This document shows, one piece after another, positions 41,772 to 48,941 of a DNA stretch of 64,000 bases. The notes under the pieces are model-generated. The model was not told where the DNA came from. It saw only the letters and a program-made list of their open reading frames with translations, and made no database searches. Numbering within the stretch: position 1 is the stretch's first letter; each line of letters begins with the position of its first letter. The DNA is from JAJISG01 sp964347325 (lineage in GTDB: Archaea > Thermoplasmatota > Thermoplasmata > RBG-16-68-12 > JAJISG01): assembly GCA_964347325.1 (NCBI GenBank), contig CAYFYA010000002.1:79863-143862 (forward strand), in the 5' to 3' direction. Made by a program: the position numbers and the translations under genes.

Positions 41772-42830
41772 ATGGTGGAGTCAGTGATTGAGATAGTTCC
41801 CTTCGACGCGCTGAGCGCGACCCGGGAGGAGTGGACTAGGTATCATGAGTTCCGGCGCCTGAGGCATGAAGAGACGAGCCCAGAAGATCCCGTCATGACC
41901 GACGACGTCGCGGAAGAACTACTCAGACGTCCGATCGAGCAATCGAAGGTCAAGCGCTTCGCCGTTCTTGTTTCAGGCAGGCCCGAGACGATCATTGGGA
42001 GGCTCGTGTTCGAAATGTTCAGAGAGGGCGCCCCTTCTTACGAATCCAACAAACACCTCGCGCAGGTCGACATAGCGCTTCTGACGCCCTATAGGCGCCA
42101 AGGATTCGGCAAGGAGCTGCTCGCAAAAGCCGTTGAGCAGGCTAAGGAGACCGGCAAGACCCTCATCGTCGGTGGTTCGGACGAGGGGGATGGAAAGGCC
42201 TTCATGAAGGCCATCGGAGCAGAGGTCGCCCTCCAAAGCAGGGAGAACCGACTCCACCTAGATCGACTCGATTGGGACATGGTGGAGGAGTGGGCTGAAG
42301 GTGGGAGGGAGCGGAATCCTGAGTGCGACCTCCTCCTATTCACGGGTCGGATGGAGGAGAGTCTCGTCGAGGAGTACTGCAGGGTTCTAACGGAGACCCT
42401 CAACCAGCAGCCCTTTGATGACCTGCAGATCGGTGACATCGTAATCACACCCGAGACCAATCGCGAGCTGGAGGATAGGACTGCGAGCGTAGGTGGGACG
42501 TGGCTCCGCTATCTGACCCGTGAGCCCGACGGCCGCATCTCGGGTCTGACGGAGATGCAGTATCAGCCGGAGCAGGAGACGATAATCAACCAGGGCATGA
42601 CGGGCGTGAAGGAGGAGTATCGAGGTAGGGGGCTCGGGAAGTGGCTCAAGGCGGCCATGCTTCTGAAGCTCAGGGAGGAGTTCCCCCAGGTGAAGGTGGT
42701 GTCCACCAGGAACGCTTCATCCAATGCCGCGATGCTCTCAATCAACGACAGGCTGGGTTCCAGGTCCCACAAGGAAGGGACCGTGGGACAGATCACCGTT
42801 GAAGCCCTGGAGGCCTATCTGAGTCGATAG
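41772..42830 (+). CDS. Tandem GNAT N-acetyltransferase
   Basis: A 352-residue protein with two GNAT folds, similar in layout to mycothiol synthase and Eis-like enzymes. The acetyl-CoA loop is RRQGFGKELL near residue 110 in the N-terminal copy and RGRGLGKWLKAAML near residue 275 in the C-terminal one. Both contain the Q/RxxGxG/A core, so either domain may be active. The acceptor is unknown. ATG 41772 is preferred; the frame opens at GTG 41763. A possible TATA, AAAGGTTAATTG, is at 41700-41711, leaving a leader of about 35 bases. Confidence 0.88.
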   Translation: MVESVIEIVPFDALSATREEWTRYHEFRRLRHEETSPEDPVMTDDVAEELLRRPIEQSKVKRFAVLVSGRPETIIGRLVFEMFREGAPSYESNKHLAQVDIALLTPYRRQGFGKELLAKAVEQAKETGKTLIVGGSDEGDGKAFMKAIGAEVALQSRENRLHLDRLDWDMVEEWAEGGRERNPECDLLLFTGRMEESLVEEYCRVLTETLNQQPFDDLQIGDIVITPETNRELEDRTASVGGTWLRYLTREPDGRISGLTEMQYQPEQETIINQGMTGVKEEYRGRGLGKWLKAAMLLKLREEFPQVKVVSTRNASSNAAMLSINDRLGSRSHKEGTVGQITVEALEAYLSR

Positions 42831-42852
42831 CGGGCGGCTCTGGCTCCGGGGC

Positions 42853-43248
42853 TCAATCCTTGAGAAATACCTCCACGAGAGGGCTTCCCGCGACCCAGGC
42901 ATCGAGGCGCCACGCTCCTCGCATCCTCTGCAGTAACGCCGAGAGAATCCGTCTTCTGCTATCCTTGTCTGTGATGGGCACTGCACTTGCTGGAAGGTCA
43001 GCACGGGTCCCGCCTTTCATGTGAAAGGTGAATTCAGGGTTCTCGAGGAGATTGGCGTACCAGTCTCTTCGTCCGGGCGTCCCCGTGATGTAGATATGAT
43101 CCTCCAGTTTGTGGAACCATATCTCAATCCTCCTGGGTGTCCCAGTCTTCCGACCGGTCGTCGTGATGTCGATAGTCCTATCCCTCTCCAGGGCCAGCTT
43201 TACTCTCTCGTCCACCGTCCCAGACCCTCCAATGGGCATTCGCGCCAC
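42853..43248 (-). CDS. Nitroreductase-family deazaflavin (F420)-dependent oxidoreductase
   Basis: A 131-residue split-barrel flavin protein of the Ddn/DUF385 family (PF04075). The hallmark TTTGRKTGTPRRIEIWFH lies near residue 30, followed by YITGTPGRRDWYANLLENPEFTFHM in pieces. Members use F420H2 or FMN to reduce diverse substrates, so this gene hints that F420 may be made by the organism. No F420 biosynthesis gene is in the window. It starts at GTG 43248 or ATG 43239, directly after a 25-codon ORF with its own TATA. Confidence 0.85.
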   Translation of the reverse strand: MARMPIGGSGTVDERVKLALERDRTIDITTTGRKTGTPRRIEIWFHKLEDHIYITGTPGRRDWYANLLENPEFTFHMKGGTRADLPASAVPITDKDSRRRILSALLQRMRGAWRLDAWVAGSPLVEVFLKD

Positions 43249-43250
43249 GG

Positions 43251-43328
43251 CTAGTTGTGCAGGACCTTGAGTGCGTGATCGAACCAGGCTTGCCCAATGT
43301 CCCTGCTCCTAAGGGCTCCTTCCTTCAC
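43251..43328 (-). CDS. Possible 25-residue leaderless ORF upstream of the deazaflavin enzyme
   Basis: GTG at 43328 opens a 25-codon frame (MKEGALRSRDIGQAWFDHAL and five more residues) ending at TAG 43251, two bases before the next gene's GTG. A TATA-like ACGTTTAAGTAA at 43349-43360 is 21-30 bases upstream. The placement fits a leaderless small gene or an upstream regulatory ORF co-transcribed with the oxidoreductase. No homologue is recognised. Confidence 0.35.
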   Translation of the reverse strand: MKEGALRSRDIGQAWFDHALKVLHN

Positions 43329-43379
43329 AGCGAGTCTACCACGCCAGGTTACTTAAACGTGCGAAGGGGAAGGACATAG

Positions 43380-44219
43380 CTAGGGCTTGCCCGTCGGGTC
43401 CCACCCTGTGGCTAGGCTCTTGTCGAGGGCATCCAAAGCTTCCATGTAATCCACAGAGAGTTCGAAGTCGAAGACGCTAGCGTTCTCACGGATGCGCTCT
43501 GCATTGGAGGACTTCGGTATCTCGATGAAGCCGTGCTGGAGCCCCCATCGAATGAGTATCTGGGCTGGGGTCCTGCCGTAGGAACTTGCGACCTCGCCCA
43601 GTCGCCGGTTGTTTAGCATGCGTCCCTTCGCAAGAGGGCTGTATGCCTCCACCAGGACGCCCTTCTGGCGGCAGAGTTCCACGGTGGCCCTTCGCGAGAG
43701 GTAGTTCCAAGGGTGCAGCTCGATCTGGTTGACCGCCGGCACCACCTCCGAATTCTCAAAGAGTTCCTCCAGGTGGTGAACCATGTAGTTAGATACACCG
43801 ATGGATCGGCACCTGCCGTCCTCTAGAATGGTCTCCAGTGCACGCCATGTGTCCAGACGCTTTCTCTCCACGGGCCAATGGATGAGGTAGAGGTCGATGT
43901 AGTCGAGGTTGAGGCTCTGGAGGCTTTGGTCGAAGGCCCGCAGGGCCGGCTCGTAGCCGTGGTCGCTATTCCAAACTTTCGTCGTGACGAAGACCTCACT
44001 TCGGGGGACCGAGCCCTCGCGAATCACCCTCCCCAGCGACCTTTCATTTCCGTAGAGTGACGCGCTATCGAAGAGTCTGTACCCAAAGCTAAGGGCGTGT
44101 CGGACGGCGGTCTCAGCCTCAGGACCATCCTGCAGCCTATACATGCCAAGACCAAAGGCCGGTATGTCGAGGCCGTTGTTCATCCGGTACATGGGGATGG
44201 GCGGTACCATCGTGCTCAC
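43380..44219 (-). CDS. Aldo/keto reductase, AKR5-like
   Basis: A 279-residue NADPH-dependent aldo-keto reductase (TIM barrel). The catalytic tetrad is present: Asp and Tyr in FDSASLYGNE, Lys in VTTKVWNS, and His in LYLIHWPVE. The NADP-binding end reads EIPKSSNAERIREN. It resembles 2,5-diketo-D-gluconate reductase and methylglyoxal reductase types. It is a single gene; a distinct AKR of another subfamily is at 56061-57074. Confidence 0.93.
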   Translation of the reverse strand: MSTMVPPIPMYRMNNGLDIPAFGLGMYRLQDGPEAETAVRHALSFGYRLFDSASLYGNERSLGRVIREGSVPRSEVFVTTKVWNSDHGYEPALRAFDQSLQSLNLDYIDLYLIHWPVERKRLDTWRALETILEDGRCRSIGVSNYMVHHLEELFENSEVVPAVNQIELHPWNYLSRRATVELCRQKGVLVEAYSPLAKGRMLNNRRLGEVASSYGRTPAQILIRWGLQHGFIEIPKSSNAERIRENASVFDFELSVDYMEALDALDKSLATGWDPTGKP

Positions 44220-44318
44220 GTACGACGTGGGGCCTCTTAAGCTCCAAGCCTATGAGGCTCCCCCCGCGGGTCACGTTGGTGTTATCGAATTTGATAGTTT
44301 CGAGAGAATTTAAATCCT

Positions 44319-44900
44319 ATGGGCGTATTCGGCGTCGGGGAGGAGGGCAGCCTGAGGCATCACCGAGTTCTCTTGACGATCGCGGCCCTAGTGGCAGTGT
44401 TCGGCGCCGCCCTACTCTACTCATCGTTGGACCCGCGACCTGTGACCGTGAGGGGGAGCGAGACTTTCCAGATCCCCGACGGTGATGGGTGGCACTCCTT
44501 CTTCGAGCTCGAGATGCTGGAGGGAGGTGTGGTTTCGGTAGACTATGCCGAGTCCGGGGATGGATCCGTCGATGTGTTTCTCTTCAGAGAGGGGGACTAT
44601 GGCCTGTATGAAGCCACAGGGCTCCTCCTTCCACCACTCGGAAGCATGAGCGGATCCTCTGGTGCGTTCAGCGTCAACATTACTGGCGATGGGACGTACT
44701 ACCTCGTTTTCACACACGGGAGCGGTTTCGAGTCCGTCATCCAAGAGGTGGAAGTCAGCTACATCTTCGCAGGCCTCCGGCCGGAGGGCCCCGATGTCGT
44801 CATAGCTCGGGCAGGCTTTGTATTGGTGATCGTTGCCGCCACCCTCGGTAATCTAGGCGGCTACCTATTCTTCAGGTCGAGATCGGGCAGCCGGGCGTGA
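44319..44900 (+). CDS. Membrane-anchored extracytoplasmic beta-sandwich protein
   Basis: A 193-residue protein with an N-terminal membrane segment (VLLTIAALVAVFGAALLYSSL), a beta-rich middle resembling a bacterial pre-peptidase or jelly-roll domain (FQIPDGDGWHSFFELEM, GDGTYYLVFTHGSGFE), and a C-terminal membrane segment ending in an Arg-rich tail. Function is unknown. The TATA-like GAATTTAAAT at about 44305-44314 nearly touches the ATG at 44319, so the real start may be further in, for example TTG 44373 at LTIAALVAV, or transcription uses another promoter. Confidence 0.6.
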   Translation: MGVFGVGEEGSLRHHRVLLTIAALVAVFGAALLYSSLDPRPVTVRGSETFQIPDGDGWHSFFELEMLEGGVVSVDYAESGDGSVDVFLFREGDYGLYEATGLLLPPLGSMSGSSGAFSVNITGDGTYYLVFTHGSGFESVIQEVEVSYIFAGLRPEGPDVVIARAGFVLVIVAATLGNLGGYLFFRSRSGSRA

Positions 44901-45047
44901 CCAAGTTACTCCGGAGAGCCCGGTTGGCGACACGTCCATGTGTTGATTCGAGTTGCGCTTGAGGGCGGTGGCTGCCTGGCCCAAGTCCTCCGATCCACGG
45001 GGGTAGACCGAATCGCTTAAGTACCGTTCTCAGACCTTACACCGGCC

Positions 45048-45620
45048 ATGGCCATCTTGGAGCCTCTTGCCTCTCTCATCATCTCAATCCTCTTCATCGT
45101 GGTTGGCCTCATCGTCGCCTACGCCGGAGGAGTCCTCGTCAGGAGCATCTTCGCCATTGCCGGTGCCATCGTCGGCGGCTCCCTGGGGTATGCAGGGGGG
45201 ACCCTACTCGGGGACTTCACCATGTCAATCATCCTGGCCATTGTCGGAGCCATCCTCCTGGCTGCCCTCTTCACCTTCCTTGTCAGGCTGGGCCTCGCCC
45301 TGGTCGTGGGTGTGCTGCCGGCCTGGGGGGTGTACATCTACCTTGGAGGCACGACAGGCGGCTTGCCCGAGTTTCAGGCCACCGCTACGATCGCCGCAAT
45401 CGTGGTCTTCATCGTTGCTGCAGTCATCGCCTACGCTCTCTACAAACCGCTGCTGGGTATGGTTACTGCTCTCTTTGGCGGCCTACTGGTCGGAGTTAGC
45501 GTGAACTCCATTCTGCTCAATCCAGCGGGACTGGATTCCACGATCTCTGCCATCGTGGCCATAGTAGTAGGCGCAGCGGTCTTCATTGGCGGAGCCATCA
45601 GACAGTCTCGGGCGAGCTGA
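45048..45620 (+). CDS. Gly/Ala-rich polytopic membrane protein (DUF4203/TMEM198-like)
   Basis: A 190-residue very hydrophobic protein with six or seven helices and frequent small-residue GxxxG motifs (AIAGAIVGGSLGYAGGTLLG, VTALFGGLLVGVSV). The pattern is like DUF4203/TMEM198 proteins, whose biochemical role is not established. It has almost no loops of note. TATA-like GCTTAAGTA at 45015-45023 lies 25-33 bases before the ATG, giving a leaderless transcript. Confidence 0.7.
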   Translation: MAILEPLASLIISILFIVVGLIVAYAGGVLVRSIFAIAGAIVGGSLGYAGGTLLGDFTMSIILAIVGAILLAALFTFLVRLGLALVVGVLPAWGVYIYLGGTTGGLPEFQATATIAAIVVFIVAAVIAYALYKPLLGMVTALFGGLLVGVSVNSILLNPAGLDSTISAIVAIVVGAAVFIGGAIRQSRAS

Positions 45621-45697
45621 GGTGCGAGGGAGATCAGAGGCGAGGTTGGGACTGCATAGCTAGGAGGGGTTAAGACTCCGGCCGCCTTTGCGACTCC

Positions 45698-46024
45698 ATG
45701 GTGTACGATGAAGTCTTGGCCGATCGCGTCCGCAGTGAGCTGTCCGGACTTGAGGGCCTGACCGAGAGGAAGATGTTCGGAGGGATAGCCTCCATGCTCG
45801 ACGGAAAGATGGCTGTTGGCGTCATCAAGGACGATCTCGTCGTTCGGGTCGGACGGGAGCGCCACGAGGAGGTGCTGGCTCAGCCTCACGTACGCGAGAT
45901 GGACTTTACGGGGCATTCCATACGCGGATTCGTTTACGTTGGTCCCGAGGGCTCCAGGACGGACGGAGATCTGGCAACCTGGGTTAGCCAGGCGGTCGAG
46001 TTTGTCAAGACCCTTGAGGATTAG
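45698..46024 (+). CDS. TfoX N-terminal domain protein
   Basis: A 108-residue single-domain protein matching the TfoX/Sxy N-terminal domain: TERKMFGGIASMLDGKMAVGV, then VVRVGRERHEEVLAQPHVREMDFTG in parts and RGFVYVGPEG. In Gammaproteobacteria TfoX regulates competence; stand-alone versions in other organisms are of unknown role, so no competence function is claimed. TTAAGACT near 45670 is about 28 bases upstream, suggesting a leaderless message. A DNA methyltransferase gene begins 36 bases downstream on the same strand. Confidence 0.82.
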   Translation: MVYDEVLADRVRSELSGLEGLTERKMFGGIASMLDGKMAVGVIKDDLVVRVGRERHEEVLAQPHVREMDFTGHSIRGFVYVGPEGSRTDGDLATWVSQAVEFVKTLED

Positions 46025-46060
46025 TTGTTAACTGGGAGCGGTCCTCTCGGAGGGCCAAAG

Positions 46061-47332
46061 ATGGAGTCTGGCGACGAGTCAAGGGAAACCTTACGGCCCG
46101 ACTACCGCGACCGAGAGGAGTCGGCCAAAGAGCAAGAAGCTAGCTTCCGCAACCTGGTGAAAGAGTTGGGGTCGACGACTCACGCCACCTTCGGACTCTA
46201 CCGCTACCCAGCGAAGTTCATCCCCCACGTCGTCGCGTATGCCCTGAGGCGTTATTCAAGGGCAGGGATGAGCGTGTTTGATCCCTTCGCTGGATATGGT
46301 ACCGTGGGGACAGTAGCCCGCCTCTACGGGAACCACTATGAGCTGTGGGACCTGAACCCGTTGCTAGGCCCGCTTCATGCAGCCTCGGTGATGGAACCGG
46401 TGGATCTGAGGCCAGATGCCTTGATGGAACAAGCGTCCTCATGGGAGGGAGCCTTCGTGCCAGACTGGCCTAACATCGAGTACTGGTATCCGAAGGAGTT
46501 CTTGCCCATGCTCTCCGATGCTTGGGGGTTCTACCACCAGATCGACGATGAGCAGGTTAAGAGCGTTCTGCTGATACCGCTGATTAAGGCGACCCGTCAC
46601 TTCTCCTACAACGACGAAGGGAGGCAGAAGCTGTCGCGCTCCCCGATTTCGGAGCGCCGCGTTCAGAAACTCCTCTCAGCGGATTGGAGGAAGCTCTTTT
46701 TTGGGAAGCTCCGGCAAGGGCTCGCGGCAGTTCTCAACGCCCTGAGGGAGTATCGTGAGTTGAAGCCTCAGGACGTCACATCAATTGTGCGTCCAGGCGT
46801 GGACACACTGACCCTGGAACTCTCCAAGGATCACGACCTCCTTCTGACTTCACCACCCTATCTCCAGGCTCAGGAGTACATCCGGGCGGCAAAGATGGAT
46901 CTCTACTGGCTTGGCCATTCCAATGACGAGGTAAGGGAGCTGGGGAAGAAGGAGATACCATATCGGGACGTTCCAGAGTGCTCGATTCACTCCCCGACGT
47001 ATGACGAGTTTCTGGATGGAATCACCGAAGATCATCTTCGTCGAATGTTCCGGCGTTACTTCCAGGGAGTGCTCGGCTCGTTGACCCGGCTCCAGAGGCA
47101 GATTGGACGCCATCTACTGCTCTTCGTCGGGGCTGCGAATGTTCGTGCCAGGCCTGTGCCGATTTCACGGATCTTTGCCGAGCACTTCGCTGGCCTTGGA
47201 TGGCGTCACGAGAGTACACTAATCGATACCATCGTCTCGAGGGGCATGTTCTACTACGAGGCCAATCCAGCAACCGGGCTGGAAGATCGTAGAATGAGAT
47301 CGGAACACCTGGTTGTCCTTTCGCGAGATTAG
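46061..47332 (+). CDS. Orphan DNA methyltransferase (N4-cytosine/N6-adenine type)
   Basis: A 423-residue SAM-dependent DNA methyltransferase. FDPFAGYGTVGTVARLYG near residue 75 is the SAM-binding motif I, and LLLTSPPYLQAQEYIR near residue 265 is the catalytic motif IV of amino-methyltransferases. A characteristic YRYPAKFIPH precedes motif I, as in several type II N4-C enzymes. The 180 residues between the motifs would hold target recognition. No restriction endonuclease or specificity subunit is adjacent, so this is an orphan, possibly with a regulatory or epigenetic role. ATG 46061 follows GGAGGG at proper spacing; the frame opens at TTG 46025. Confidence 0.85.
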   Translation: MESGDESRETLRPDYRDREESAKEQEASFRNLVKELGSTTHATFGLYRYPAKFIPHVVAYALRRYSRAGMSVFDPFAGYGTVGTVARLYGNHYELWDLNPLLGPLHAASVMEPVDLRPDALMEQASSWEGAFVPDWPNIEYWYPKEFLPMLSDAWGFYHQIDDEQVKSVLLIPLIKATRHFSYNDEGRQKLSRSPISERRVQKLLSADWRKLFFGKLRQGLAAVLNALREYRELKPQDVTSIVRPGVDTLTLELSKDHDLLLTSPPYLQAQEYIRAAKMDLYWLGHSNDEVRELGKKEIPYRDVPECSIHSPTYDEFLDGITEDHLRRMFRRYFQGVLGSLTRLQRQIGRHLLLFVGAANVRARPVPISRIFAEHFAGLGWRHESTLIDTIVSRGMFYYEANPATGLEDRRMRSEHLVVLSRD

Positions 47333-47622
47333 ACTCTTCCGTGCAACCAGCAGGCCACCTCGGCCCTGGACCATCGTATGGAGACCAACCGCGACGGGAG
47401 GCCATCAGACGGACTCGCATCGTGTGAGGATTGATCACCAGAACATGGCCAAATATAGCCCCTCCCGTTTCTCGGATGGGGATTAGCATGGTCGAAGGGC
47501 TCCCCGAAAGTGGCCCCCCCTTCGTGGGTGATCGCTTCGGGCAAACCCCCTCGGGTAACCAGCATTCGCTCGGGGAGTCGAAGGGTGAAAAAGGGAATTA
47601 GGGAAAAGGGAAAGCGGAGGGT
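47333..47622. other. 290-bp region with no firm gene; purine-rich tract at its right end
   Basis: A TATA-like CCAAATATAG near 47451-47460 is followed at 47488 by a 37-codon frame (MVEGLPESGPPFVGDRFGQT and more) ending at TAG 47601; it is Gly/Pro-rich and unconvincing. From about 47571 to 47621 the plus strand is almost all purines. I found no tRNA-like fold. Confidence 0.35.
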
Positions 47623-47814
47623 GTGTTGCCTCCGTTACGCCAAAGGAGGCTAGCCTACCTTGGCTTCCTCGGTGGGATCTTCTTGGGCTTCTTTGTGGGG
47701 TTCTTGGCCATGCCTAGCCTCCTTGACAGCGCTTTACCCGTCGAGCGGGGCTCCGCGGCACGGCCCGGTGGCCTGGTGACTCTCGAGGGCTATCATCGCT
47801 GTCTGCTTCTCTAA
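47623..47814 (+). CDS. Possible small single-pass membrane protein
   Basis: A 63-codon frame from TTG 47623, preceded by GGAGGG five bases upstream. Residues 8-36 hold a strong hydrophobic Gly/Phe-rich segment (LAYLGFLGGIFLGFFVGFLA). The C-terminal half is not protein-like in any recognised way. The hydrophobic core and ribosome binding site favour a real small gene, but there is no homologue in view, and it lies in an accessory-looking region. Confidence 0.35.
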   Translation: MLPPLRQRRLAYLGFLGGIFLGFFVGFLAMPSLLDSALPVERGSAARPGGLVTLEGYHRCLLL

Positions 47815-47950
47815 TGCTACATCTCGTATATTTGAAACTTGCTGTGCGGTTCCAACCTCAGCAGGTTGACTTCGATCCTGCCCCACGCAACAGGAGTGGC
47901 TCAGAGGTCGGCGGCCACAACGCTTTAGGGCATCCCGCCTTCCGTGGGCC

Positions 47951-48580
47951 ATGACGCCGAGCGTCATGTTGTACGCCATGCCGATTAGCCACTGGTGCGT
48001 CTCCGCCGACCGGATGCTGGCCTACAAGGGTGTCCCCTTCGACTATATCTACGTCCCCTACCACGACAAGCAGGAGTTGATTGCTGCCACAGGACAGGAT
48101 TACGTCCCGACGATCGTATGGGATGACAAAGCCATTATGTGGTATGAAATCCCCGAGTTCTTGGAGACGCAGCGACCGGACCCGACTCTGTATCCAGACG
48201 CTTGGCGGGGGGTGGCCACCACCATGGAGCAGTGGAGTCACGCGATCTTGGAGGAGAAGGTGTGGCGATATGTCGTCACCAAGGTCCCTCCAGTGCTGAG
48301 GGACGACCACGAGCGTTGGGTCTTCGAGGAGATGCAGGTCAAGGCGCGAGGCCCCTGGCATATCCTCGAGGCTCGGCGGGAGGAGTTCAGGGAGGACATG
48401 CTGAAGGAGTTCGAGAGGATCGAGGCGATGCTCACTGACCACCTCTGGATCCTGGAGGAGCCGAGTCTCGCCGACTTCGGGGTCTACGGTAGCCTATCGC
48501 CACTGTTCACCATTGGCGAATCGGTCCCGAAGGACTTCCCCAACCTGGCGGCTTGGGCCAAGCGAATCCAGTCTTTCTGA
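47951..48580 (+). CDS. Glutathione S-transferase family protein
   Basis: A 209-residue GST-fold protein: a thioredoxin-like N-terminal domain (VMLYAMPISHWCVSADRMLAYKGVPFDYIYV in parts, DYVPTIVWDD with the cis-Pro, then the glutathione-contact region YEIPEFLE) and an all-helical C-terminal domain ending LADFGVYGSL. Ser or Cys in ISHWC is the likely catalytic residue. GSTs are uncommon in archaea, which mostly lack glutathione, so another thiol or acquisition from bacteria is suggested. GCTTTAGGGC at 47920-47929 is about 25 bases upstream of the ATG. A broken methyltransferase follows. Confidence 0.88.
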   Translation: MTPSVMLYAMPISHWCVSADRMLAYKGVPFDYIYVPYHDKQELIAATGQDYVPTIVWDDKAIMWYEIPEFLETQRPDPTLYPDAWRGVATTMEQWSHAILEEKVWRYVVTKVPPVLRDDHERWVFEEMQVKARGPWHILEARREEFREDMLKEFERIEAMLTDHLWILEEPSLADFGVYGSLSPLFTIGESVPKDFPNLAAWAKRIQSF

Positions 48581-48594
48581 CGAGGACAGTAGAG

Positions 48595-48939
48595 GTGGAG
48601 GCATTGGACGAGGAAGAGGCGGAAAGGATTCTCATGACAGCGTGGAACGGCCTCGACGCTACTTATGACCGCTATCGGGCATGAGTTTTCGAGTCCCGAG
48701 CGAGGAATCTAGTCAAAGCAGCGGGAATGGCGGAGGGTAACACGGTCCTGGAGCCGCGTCTCTTGGCCTTTATTAGGGCGATACGCTACGATCACGAACT
48801 GCCCCATTTCATGACCTCTGTGGAAGCTAGGCTCGCCCGGCTCGGTGGGTATACCCAGGGTCATGTCGTTTGTTCACAGCATCCATATCCATCCTTCGGC
48901 TTCCCGAAACTTACTAATCATATGGTAGCTATATCCTAG
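48595..48939 (+). pseudogene. Broken N-terminal part of a SAM-methyltransferase with in-frame TGA
   Basis: From GTG 48595 the frame reads MEALDEEEAERILMTAWNGL, then DATYDRYRA, then TGA at 48682-48684, and continues without shift as VFESRARNLVKAAGMAEGNT and VLEP. The pattern (YDRY near residue 25, then a helix and VLE) is the usual start of class I methyltransferases, but the glycine motif expected right after VLE is missing and the rest to TAG 48939 shows no methyltransferase feature. It is therefore a truncated remnant with a nonsense codon. A TGA-encoded tryptophan or selenocysteine is much less likely. It sits between the GST and the diiron gene. Confidence 0.6.
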
Positions 48940-48941
48940 CG

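Noticed and set aside
45698..46024. Competence regulator TfoX
   Set aside because: Only the N-terminal domain is present; stand-alone versions have no known competence role and no competence genes are nearby.
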